Shown: positions 27,925 through 34,688 of the stretch, in pieces
How positions within the stretch are numbered: the first letter of the stretch is position 1
Layout: the number at the start of each line of letters is the position of its first letter
Source of the DNA: an uncultured Prevotella sp.
GTDB taxonomy: Bacteria; Bacteroidota; Bacteroidia; Bacteroidales; Bacteroidaceae
Assembly: GCA_946188165.1 (NCBI GenBank)
Contig: CAMHTW010000019.1
Span: forward strand, 1 to 57,397
Direction: 5' to 3'
Length of the DNA stretch: 57,397 nt
Program-made: the position numbers and the translations under genes
Notes under the pieces: model-generated
Databases searched by the model: none
The model's input: the letters and a program-made list of their open reading frames with translations, nothing else
What the model was told of the DNA's origin: nothing

Positions 27925-30333
27925 ATGATGATGAAAAAGACTTTATCGGCTATACTGATGGCAGCCCTGTTATCCTTTATGGGTAGCAGGGCTGCTACAG
28001 CTCAGACAAAGGCGACAGCACGCTTTAACCCACAGAACACCCACCAGCGCATTACCGGATTCGGCGGCTTTGTCTGCTCGCCGCAGTTCGGTTACAACCA
28101 CATGTCCGCCTCGGAAATCAAGAAGGTGTGGGGTGCCGGTAGTACGGTGGGCTGTAACATCATGCGTCTCTACATCCCCATCGGACGTAATGCCTGGAGC
28201 CAGTCGCTGGCTACCGCCAAGCAAGCCAAGCAGTTGGGACTCATCGTCTTTGCCTCGCCCTGGGGACAGCCTGCCGAATGGAAAACCAACGGTACCAGCA
28301 ATGCCAAGAACGAAGACGGCACCACGGGCAAGCTGAAACGCGAGAACTGGGCTGACTATGCTCAGTATCTGGAAGACTACGTGCAGTATCTGCGCAATAA
28401 CGGTGTCGAACTCGATGCCATCTCCATCCAGAACGAGCCAGACTGGCCCGCACAGTATGCCGGCTGTCTGTGGGACGCTTCCGAGATTGCCGAATTTGTC
28501 AAGACCTACGGCAAGAGCATCAGCTGTAAGGTGATAGCACCTGAGACGCTGGCCGTAAGCGACGCCTACGCCAATGCCCTCAACAAGACCGACGTGCTCG
28601 ATTGCTTCGACATTTACGGTGGCCACCAGTATGGCGGCATCCAGTCTGCCTATAAGAATCTGGCTAAGAAAGGCAAGGAGATATGGATGACGGAATACCT
28701 CATCAACTGGAACGAGTCAGAGGGCAACACCCGCAGCTTTGACTTCTCTAAAGACTTCTTCAATTTCTTTACCGCTATCAACACCTGCATGCTGGGCGAC
28801 TTCAACGCATGGATTCACTATGCTGCCAAGCGCTACTACGGCATGATGGGCGACGGACAGCGTGGTGCCGGCAGCAGTGGCACGATTACCAAGCGCGGCT
28901 ATATCATGGCGCACTTTGCCAAGTTCATCACTGGCATGACACGTATCGACGCTACCCTTGGTGGCGGTCTCGAAGGCTCTGCCTATCTGTCACCGTCGGG
29001 CGACACGCTTGTTGCCGTGCTGTCCAACAGCTCTGACAACACGATAGACCTCACCTTCGACCTGCCGTTCTACACCCTACAGGGCGAACTTTACCTCACG
29101 GGCAAGAGTCAGAACTTCAAAAAGACCGACATGACATCCGAGTCTGCGACGTGCCGGCCTGTGGCTACCATCGGTGCCAAGAGTGTGGCAACGGCCTTGT
29201 TTGTCAAGTCTGGTGAACGCCAGCCGTCCAATATGACTGGTAGCGTCAGCTATTTCGACTACAAGCGCATTGACGACCAGACAACCACGAAGTCAACCTT
29301 TGGCACAGCCTACAAGTTGAGTGGCAAGTCAAAGACATTCAACCACAGCAATCCGCTCATCAGCAGCCGCACGGATGCCAATTATGGCTATGTGAAGATT
29401 GACGAGGGTATGAAAAAGCTGGTGTTCGAGGTGAAGACCCTGACATCGAACATGAACTACTCGTCGGCTCTGACTACACTGACTTACGTCAACAGTCAGG
29501 GACAGGTGATGACTCATAACTACGGCGACCTGGAATTCCCCGTCCACGAGAATTTCCAGTGGGTATTCGACCTCTCGACAGCCACGCTGCCCGACGGCTG
29601 CATCGGTCTGATATCCATGACGAACAACAACTGGTCGTCAAATCTGCAGTTCACCTTTGGCAATGTCTATCTGACCGGCGGCAGCAGCCTCTATGCCGGT
29701 AAACTGAGTGGCGACTATGTGGCCGACGACAGTTACGTGCTCGACTTCTCGACAGACCCCAACTGCACCAGCATCGACATGACTGCTGTCACAGCACTGC
29801 CTGCCACCCTACCCTGGCTGGAGGGCAGCAACCGTGTGGTCTATGTTACAGGCAACAGCAACCTGTCAGGAACAAACGTCGTCAAGGACGGCGTCTGCGC
29901 GTCATTGGCGATTGACGAACGCGTCGGTCCCTTCCATCCCGCCCAGACGTTCACGGCCACCCAGGCCTCTTACACTTGCGAGGTCAACGGCCAGCACATC
30001 GTGCAACTGCCATTCCGGGCTGTTGTCCCCGAGGGTGTTAACGCCTACGTGCTAACCGACAACCTCACACCAGTAGCCGTCACTGAAGTTGCAGCCAACC
30101 AGCCACTGCTGGTCGAAGGACATGGCGTCGTCACGTTCTTCGGTTCTGGCGAGGTCAGCTATGTTACCAACCCGTTGTCTGACGACGTTCTGCCCATTGA
30201 GACGCCAACGGCCATCCGCACCGTCCGTCACATATCCCCCGACCCGTTCTACTACGACCTGAACGGCAAACGCGTCGATACGCCTCACAAGGGTGTTATC
30301 ATCCGTAATGGAAAGAAATATGTGAGCAAGTAA
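27925..30333 (+). CDS. GH30-family glycoside hydrolase, probable endo-xylanase
   Basis: 802 residues; signal peptide about 1-26 (RAATA-Q). The catalytic module (about 30-430) opens with HQRITGFGG and has SIQNEPDW with acid/base E171 and WMTEYLIN with nucleophile E257, the two conserved Glu of clan A GH30; TKRGYIMAHFAKFITGMTRI is the usual end of the barrel and start of the side beta-structure. The sequence is closest in feel to GH30 glucuronoxylanases, so endo-cleavage of xylan is inferred. Residues about 440-770 form additional beta domains. The C-terminus has the shared tail (DLNGKRVDTPHKGVIIRNGK). It is the last gene of the SusCD operon, 12 bases after SusD. Confidence 0.85.
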   Translation: MMMKKTLSAILMAALLSFMGSRAATAQTKATARFNPQNTHQRITGFGGFVCSPQFGYNHMSASEIKKVWGAGSTVGCNIMRLYIPIGRNAWSQSLATAKQAKQLGLIVFASPWGQPAEWKTNGTSNAKNEDGTTGKLKRENWADYAQYLEDYVQYLRNNGVELDAISIQNEPDWPAQYAGCLWDASEIAEFVKTYGKSISCKVIAPETLAVSDAYANALNKTDVLDCFDIYGGHQYGGIQSAYKNLAKKGKEIWMTEYLINWNESEGNTRSFDFSKDFFNFFTAINTCMLGDFNAWIHYAAKRYYGMMGDGQRGAGSSGTITKRGYIMAHFAKFITGMTRIDATLGGGLEGSAYLSPSGDTLVAVLSNSSDNTIDLTFDLPFYTLQGELYLTGKSQNFKKTDMTSESATCRPVATIGAKSVATALFVKSGERQPSNMTGSVSYFDYKRIDDQTTTKSTFGTAYKLSGKSKTFNHSNPLISSRTDANYGYVKIDEGMKKLVFEVKTLTSNMNYSSALTTLTYVNSQGQVMTHNYGDLEFPVHENFQWVFDLSTATLPDGCIGLISMTNNNWSSNLQFTFGNVYLTGGSSLYAGKLSGDYVADDSYVLDFSTDPNCTSIDMTAVTALPATLPWLEGSNRVVYVTGNSNLSGTNVVKDGVCASLAIDERVGPFHPAQTFTATQASYTCEVNGQHIVQLPFRAVVPEGVNAYVLTDNLTPVAVTEVAANQPLLVEGHGVVTFFGSGEVSYVTNPLSDDVLPIETPTAIRTVRHISPDPFYYDLNGKRVDTPHKGVIIRNGKKYVSK

Positions 30334-30346
30334 TTGGCTTGAACTA

Positions 30347-30380
30347 AAATGAGGGTATGTCAGATGGCATACCCTCATTT
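30347..30380 (+). terminator. Terminator hairpin at the end of the SusCD operon
   Basis: A perfect 13-bp inverted repeat (30347-30359 with 30368-30380) and eight-base loop starting 13 bases after the GH30 stop. The T-tract after it is weak (ATACTAATAATTTCT). Confidence 0.75.
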
Positions 30381-30412
30381 ATACTAATAATTTCTATAGT
30401 TAACAAAATATG

Positions 30413-30429
30413 CCTGCACTTTATGCAGG
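30413..30429. promoter_or_regulatory. Palindrome upstream of hipB (CCTGCA-N5-TGCAGG)
   Basis: A perfect six-base dyad with spacer CTTTA, upstream of the hipB promoter. It shares the core CACTTTAT with the next dyad at 30448-30465. Possible distal operator. Confidence 0.4.
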
Positions 30430-30447
30430 ATATACATAGAAATAAAT

Positions 30448-30465
30448 ATCACACTTTATTGTGAT
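30448..30465. promoter_or_regulatory. Candidate HipB operator 1 (ATCACA-N6-TGTGAT)
   Basis: A perfect six-base inverted repeat with a six-base spacer located about 45-60 bases upstream of the predicted transcription start. A second site with the same CACA-N6-TGTG layout lies at 30509-30526, and 13 of 18 positions agree. HipB-type repressors bind such dyads and autoregulate; the assignment here is inferred. Confidence 0.55.
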
Positions 30466-30493
30466 TTTACTTGGTAGTTTCAATTCTTTTTCC

Positions 30494-30502
30494 TATCTTT
30501 GC
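30494..30502 (+). promoter_or_regulatory. -7 promoter box of hipBST
   Basis: TATCTTTGC matches TAnnTTTG, with TTGG about 20 bases upstream as a possible -33 element. It lies between the two CACA-N6-TGTG dyads and 25 bases before the ATG at 30528. Confidence 0.7.
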
Positions 30503-30508
30503 AGCAAA

Positions 30509-30526
30509 ACCACAGCATATTGTGAA
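30509..30526. promoter_or_regulatory. Candidate HipB operator 2 (CACA-N6-TGTG)
   Basis: ACCACAGCATATTGTGAA overlaps the expected transcription start and ends one base before the hipB ATG. Same arm sequence and spacing as 30448-30465. Binding here would block initiation. Confidence 0.5.
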
Positions 30527-30527
30527 T

Positions 30528-30749
30528 ATGGATACTAAAGAGATAGGAATAATCATTAAGGAGAGACGGAAATATTTGGGTGTAAATCAGCAGACCCTGG
30601 CCGATTTAGCTGGCGTGGGGCTGAACACTCTGGTAGCTATCGAGCGGGGTGAGGGCAATCCACAACTCAGCACACTGCTGTCCATTCTCAACACACTCGG
30701 TTTACAAATGAATATCAAGCTAAAGACATTGGATTATGAGACAGTGTAA
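30528..30749 (+). CDS. hipB: HipB-like helix-turn-helix antitoxin/repressor
   Basis: 73 residues from the ATG at 30528. The frame stays open upstream to 30471, but the promoter lies within that part, so MDTKEIGIII is the start. An HTH_3/Xre domain covers about residues 8-62: LGVNQQTLADLAGVGLNTLVAIERGEGNP is the classic recognition helix pattern. As in HipBA and HipBST systems it should repress its own operon and bind the kinase. It lacks the long C-terminal tail seen in some HipB proteins. Its 3' end overlaps the next gene by 14 bases. Confidence 0.88.
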   Translation: MDTKEIGIIIKERRKYLGVNQQTLADLAGVGLNTLVAIERGEGNPQLSTLLSILNTLGLQMNIKLKTLDYETV

Positions 30750-31047
30750 GGTTTATGTTCACGACGTGGAGGCTGGCATCCTGCAAGAGACTGACGACCG
30801 CCAGTACATCTTTACTTATCAAAACGGGTACGCAGGCGACCCCGTCTGTATAGCGATGCCTTTACGGACAGAACCTTATCATAGTGACCACCTGTTCCCC
30901 TATTTTTTCAACATGCTCTCTGAAGGTGCCAACCGTCAGACGCAATCTATGCTACTGCATATTGACGAGAACGATGACTTCGGCATCCTATTGGCTACAG
31001 CTCAGCAAGACACGATAGGTGCAGTAACCGTAAAACCCATAGACTGA
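30736..31047 (+). CDS. hipS: HipS-like small protein (HipA N-terminal subdomain 1)
   Basis: 103 residues matching only the N-terminal subdomain of HipA (Couple_hipA): MRQCKVYVHDVEAGILQET ... FTYQNGYAGDPVCIAMPLRT ... FPYFFNMLSEG. In single-chain HipA toxins this module is fused to the kinase; here it is a separate gene, as in the tripartite HipBST system of enteropathogenic E. coli, where HipS acts as the antitoxin. It overlaps hipB by 14 bases and hipT by one base (TGATG), so the three are translationally coupled. Identity of the domain is firm; the antitoxin role is by analogy. Confidence 0.85.
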   Translation: MRQCKVYVHDVEAGILQETDDRQYIFTYQNGYAGDPVCIAMPLRTEPYHSDHLFPYFFNMLSEGANRQTQSMLLHIDENDDFGILLATAQQDTIGAVTVKPID

Positions 31048-32054
31048 TGGAAACACTGAATGTTTGTCCCTCTACTCTGGCAGAAGGTTTTGACACCTAT
31101 TCGCCTACCGCCCGCAAATTATTGTTTGACGGCAGGGAAGTGTCGCATATCTTGCCCTTCGACAGCCCTAACAACGAAAGTTCTGATACGGAGGAGTATG
31201 CCCGTCACATAGGACGAATTTCCCTTTCGGGCGTACAACCCAAATCGAGTTTGGTACTTAATACTGACGGACAACTCGTCAGACCTTCTGACGGCGAGCG
31301 GGGCCAGTATATTCTGAAACCAGCCCCCTCTTCCTATACGTTGCTGGAGCGAAAATTCTGTCCTGCTAATGAGCATTTGAGTATGCAGATAGCGGCACAG
31401 GTTTATCATATCGAGACAGCAGCCAACGGCCTTTGTTTCTTCCGTGATGGTGAGAGTGCCTATCTGACACGTCGCTTCGATGTGGCTCCCGATGGCGGCA
31501 AATATCAACAAGAAGATCTGGCATCGCTGGGAGGACTGACCAAAGTCAATGGCGGTAGCGACTACAAATACAGTAATCTGAGCTATGAGGAGTGTGCAGA
31601 AATCATCAGGAAATACACCAAAGCAGCTCCTGTTGAAGTGCTAAAGTTCTTCCGTATTGTCGTGTTCAACTACTTGATATTAAACGACGATGCTCACCTT
31701 AAAAACTTCTCGCTGATGAATCGCGGCAATGGAGAATATCATTTAACGCCTGCCTACGACTTGATTAACACGAGTCTACACTTATATGAGCCACGCATCT
31801 TTGCGCTTGACAAAGGACTGTTCCGCGAGGGCATGCAATTCTCAGATACCCATACCGTCAGTCGTAAGGATTTTGAAGAGTTTGGACGTCGCATTGGTCT
31901 GTCATCTCGTCTCGTCAATCGCGAACTGGATATCTTCGCAACCGAGCATCCACTCGCTAAGGAATTGATAAGCCGCTCTTTCCTCTCCGAACAGCTGAAG
32001 CGATATTATTGGCAGTCATACAATTACCGTAGAACGACATTAGCACATCAATAA
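31047..32054 (+). CDS. hipT: HipT-like serine/threonine kinase toxin (HipA core kinase)
   Basis: 335 residues, the kinase part of HipA without N-subdomain 1. The Gly-rich loop region GRISLSGVQPKSSL carries Ser at 59 and 61, the S-x-S arrangement corresponding to the autophosphorylated loop of HipT. ILKP gives ATP-binding K91; TRRFD 141-145; catalytic loop LNDDAHLKNF (Asp 214/215, Asn 220); metal-binding PAYDL (D238). HipA phosphorylates GltX and HipT phosphorylates TrpS, arresting translation; the target here is unknown. It ends in an intergenic area with four palindromes and no clear terminator of its own. The size and split agree with HipBST. Confidence 0.88.
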   Translation: METLNVCPSTLAEGFDTYSPTARKLLFDGREVSHILPFDSPNNESSDTEEYARHIGRISLSGVQPKSSLVLNTDGQLVRPSDGERGQYILKPAPSSYTLLERKFCPANEHLSMQIAAQVYHIETAANGLCFFRDGESAYLTRRFDVAPDGGKYQQEDLASLGGLTKVNGGSDYKYSNLSYEECAEIIRKYTKAAPVEVLKFFRIVVFNYLILNDDAHLKNFSLMNRGNGEYHLTPAYDLINTSLHLYEPRIFALDKGLFREGMQFSDTHTVSRKDFEEFGRRIGLSSRLVNRELDIFATEHPLAKELISRSFLSEQLKRYYWQSYNYRRTTLAHQ

Positions 32055-32136
32055 ATGATTTCCTCTGCTTCTGGTTGAACAAGGAATAAGACCGTAGCCT
32101 TCATAGAAAAGTTTCTTTGTTATGTAACAATTTATA

Positions 32137-32222
32137 TTCACGGACTGTGAACATAAGTTCACGGTACTATGAACATATATTCGCGGCCCGTGAATACAAG
32201 TACATGGTACCATAAACATAAA
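32137..32222. repeat. Array of four 21-22 bp near-palindromic units
   Basis: Units start at 32137, 32158, 32180 and 32201: TTCACGGACTGTGAA, TTCACGGTACTATGAA, TTCGCGGCCCGTGAA and TACATGGTACCATAAA, each followed by a six-base AT-rich linker (CATAAG, CATATA, TACAAG, CATAAA). Each is an imperfect inverted repeat, and several differences keep the two arms paired (for example CGCGG/CCCGTG). It lies between hipT and the terminator of the minus-strand small gene. Too short and without unique spacers to be CRISPR. Function unknown. Confidence 0.8.
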
Positions 32223-32245
32223 AAACGTAGAATAGGGAAAGAAAA

Positions 32246-32284
32246 ATCAGGCGAGGCTCCCAAAAAAGGATGGCCTCGCCTGAT
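32246..32284 (-). terminator. Intrinsic terminator after the 50-residue small gene
   Basis: A perfect 12-bp stem (32246-32257 with 32273-32284), 15-base loop, and on the minus strand a TTTTTC tail. It ends the minus-strand unit of the frameshifted secreted protein and the small gene; the converging hipT transcript would also meet it. Confidence 0.88.
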
Positions 32285-32323
32285 AATCTCTTGTAGATGA
32301 TGTCTTACGACATCCATCAAGTA

Positions 32324-32476
32324 TTAGAATTCCCAATAATGATTTTCGGGAGCCAATACATCACCTTCGTTAGCAGCATCTTCGTACACATTAGCACCAA
32401 CAGGACTGCCTGCCAGTAAGACCTGCCCCTGAATCTCTACAATCTCCATTTCTGGATGAATATATGTTTTCTTCAT
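32324..32476 (-). CDS. 50-residue small protein of unknown function
   Basis: A short open frame beginning MKKTYIHPEMEIVEIQ and ending ENHYWEF, 50 residues, with an ATG in an AT-rich leader and a good terminator 39 bases after its stop. It lies 62 bases downstream of the large secreted protein on the same strand and is probably cotranscribed. Basic N-terminus, a short hydrophobic VLLAGSP segment and an acidic Gly/Ala-rich second half give it the look of a small precursor or exported peptide; proteins opening MKKTY-x-x-P are, to my recollection, common in Prevotella but uncharacterised. No function assigned. Confidence 0.7.
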   Translation of the reverse strand: MKKTYIHPEMEIVEIQGQVLLAGSPVGANVYEDAANEGDVLAPENHYWEF

Positions 32477-32538
32477 AATAGTTATCTTTTTGAATTAAAT
32501 GTTTACAAGCTTCATTTCTCATTCTCTCATTATCTCAA

Positions 32539-34295
32539 TCATTTGAAAATGACCTTCTTACCATTCACAATGTAGAGACCCTTAGCAGGCTGAGCAACCT
32601 TACGACCTTGCAGGTCAAAGATTGTCACATTGTCTGCATTCCTCATTTTCTCAATTTCAGAGATGCCTGTCACGTCGTTATCCTCTGGGAAGATGATGCT
32701 CAGGCCTGGAGCTGGCGTCTCAGCAGTCAGATAAGCACGGAAAGGATTGATTGTCTTAGCGCCAGTCACCTTGAAGAAGCCAACTTTTTCACTCTGCTTC
32801 TGCAGCACGTAACTGTTAACGGGAACTGTAGCTGCGGCAAACACACCAGTCAGAGCACCAGCTTTATTAGTAGCACTGGCACTGACGGCAGCAGAAGCAC
32901 CAGTGAAGGTCTGATCACCGCTACCGTTCAGCAATACTGGCGTATTAGCAGGAATAGTCGTTTCCACAGGAGTAGCCACAGCAGCGTCGCCACTGGTATA
33001 AGCTAATGTCCAAGCTTCTACTCCACCAGGAATCGTTGCATCAAATGGCAGGCACAGTGTACCAGCACCAGCAGCTGTTATTGTTGTGGTATAGCTTGCA
33101 GCCGTTGCCGTGAAGTCAGCAGGAGCCTTGAAAGGATAACCGTCAGTAAGCGCAAGGTTAGCGCAAACGCCATCAACAATCACGTTCTTGGTGTTAGTCA
33201 GCTGTCCAGCCTTAGCAATAAAGAGACAGTTGGGATTAGCTGCATCGAATGAAATACCTGTTACTGCCAACTTTGTAACGTCAATGCAGGTTGCACTTGC
33301 ATCTGTAAGAGCTTCTTCTCCAACACGAACAACTTTATCAATAGGAGCAACAGGAGTGCCACTGCCTACATAAGCCAAAGAAATTTTAATGCTTCCAGCA
33401 GAGCCCTGCCAGTATGCCTTGTTTTTGATACCTCTCAGGAGGGGATAGTCAGAAATCTTCACAACGTAAATACCAGGTTCAGTAATCGTCGTTTCTGCAG
33501 TCCAATCACTAACAGAAGCATATTCTGCTATTGGATGAGGATAGAGACATACACGAGTGTCGTTATTGCTAGAGTTTGCAGTAGATACAAAGGCACGAAG
33601 GTAAGTCTTTGCATCTGCAGAAGCCTCAGAAACATTAAAAAGGAGATAATCGTAACTGTCAATATCTGCAGATTGTGCGTCACCATCAATAGTATAACTA
33701 CCAAACAGGGTTGCATCAGCAATAGTTAACGGATAAACGATATTCCATGCAGCACCAGTTCCTGTAATACCATTCAAGTCTACTGTTCCTGTAGGAGCCA
33801 CCTGAATTGTTTTCTCCTCAATATAGTTAATATCTGGGCCCTCGAGATAGATGTTTGACACGGTAACATCACCTGGTTTAACATCATTAGCACCAGACAG
33901 TCTGATAGTTTGAACTTTTGAAAGGTTCTCTACAGTTGTATGTTCTAACAAATTGACGCTTACTGTTCCTGCAGCAACAGGATTAATGGTTACCTGGTCT
34001 GCGCCATTCGTAAACTTAATAATGATACGGAAATGATTAGCAGTTCCTTCTTTAGTTACCAAATTCAGAGTGGTGTAAGCAGAATAGTTGCCAATGGAGA
34101 ACAATTCCGTTGAATTGTAACTAGTTCCAGTCCAAGCAAAAGTACCTGTAGATGTTGTAGCATCCCATGCCCATGTAGTGTTTTCAGATGATGCGGGCAT
34201 CCCCGACAAATTAACGGAAAGAGTTTTAGAATTTACCCCCCCACTCCGACTACTAAGAGTGCCAGCGTAAGTAAAGATTTAGTAAATTTTCTCAT
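32539..34295 (-). CDS. Secreted beta-rich protein with N-terminal frameshift at a G7 run
   Basis: The continuous frame runs 34209-32539. The natural start appears to be the ATG at 34295: MRKFTKSLLTLALLVVGVGG is a good signal peptide but hits TAA directly after a run of seven G (34236-34242). Adding one G or removing two joins it to VNSKTLSVNLSGMPASSENT and the rest of the protein. The mature part (about 560 residues) has CBM-like sandwiches (TTLNLVTKEGTANHFRIIIK; VRLSGANDVK-like repeats), a Ser/Thr/Ala-rich segment and the shared C-terminal tail (DLQGRKVAQPAKGLYIVNGK). The frame break is either a sequencing error, a recent mutation or phase variation. A promoter (34370-34378) precedes 34295. 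Confidence 0.7.
34236..34242 (-). repeat. G7 homopolymer causing the frameshift
   Basis: Seven consecutive C on the plus strand (G on the coding strand) at the end of the signal-peptide coding region. It is the only point at which the frame must change by one base to restore the full protein. Homopolymers of this length slip during replication. Confidence 0.85.
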
Positions 34296-34369
34296 AATTA
34301 AATTACATTAGTTATTAATAAAACAAATCAAGAATAAACTTCAAGTTAGTAATCACCTAAAATGATGCC

Positions 34370-34378
34370 GCAAAGGTA
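34370..34378 (-). promoter_or_regulatory. -7 promoter box for the frameshifted secreted protein
   Basis: Minus-strand TACCTTTGC, matching TAnnTTTG, 75 bases upstream of the ATG at 34295. It supports 34295 rather than 34209 as the original start. Confidence 0.65.
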
Positions 34379-34406
34379 GGTAATATAAAAGAGAACGCGA
34401 CATAAT

Positions 34407-34557
34407 AACGTCTCATTTCACTGTTTAAAACGTCTCATTACTGCTTTTACATGCTATTTGAAACATTTTTCATACTTGATGGAAATATTTGTCATCGCCC
34501 CTAATCCTGCAGGAAATCGCAGGAAAAAGCGGTCAGACAGTCGGCTATCGTCTCAAA
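34407..34557. promoter_or_regulatory. Direct repeats AACGTCTCATT and a third related copy
   Basis: AACGTCTCATT occurs exactly at 34407-34417 and 34429-34439, 22 bases apart, and ATCGTCTCAAA at 34547-34557. The intergenic region 34296-34688 separates the divergent secreted-protein and esterase genes. The same core, in the same orientation relative to the minus-strand gene, occurs before the SusCD operon (11384-11411). Candidate binding sites for the hybrid regulator of this locus. Confidence 0.5.
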
Positions 34558-34561
34558 TGGT

Positions 34562-34569
34562 TAGCTTTG
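34562..34569 (+). promoter_or_regulatory. Possible -7 box for the CE1-type esterase
   Basis: TAGCTTTG fits TAnnTTTG and directly follows the GTCTCA copy at 34547-34557, but it lies 119 bases upstream of the ATG and no -33 element is clear. Confidence 0.4.
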
Positions 34570-34688
34570 TAGTTCATGAGAAGCAAAAAAACAACTAAAA
34601 CACGCAGATTTCAATATATATATTGTAATTTTACACCAGAAAACAATACTTATTGGAATGAAGCGTATAACAAACTTTTTATGAGACT

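Noticed and set aside
30471..30527. N-terminal extension of HipB
   Set aside because: The promoter box at 30494-30502 and an operator-like dyad lie within it; the HTH protein starts naturally at 30528.
32137..32222. CRISPR array
   Set aside because: Only four short units that differ from each other, with six-base linkers in place of unique spacers; no cas genes nearby.
34296..34688. A further gene in the 393-base divergent region
   Set aside because: No convincing frame was found; the region holds two promoter candidates and the GTCTCA repeats only.
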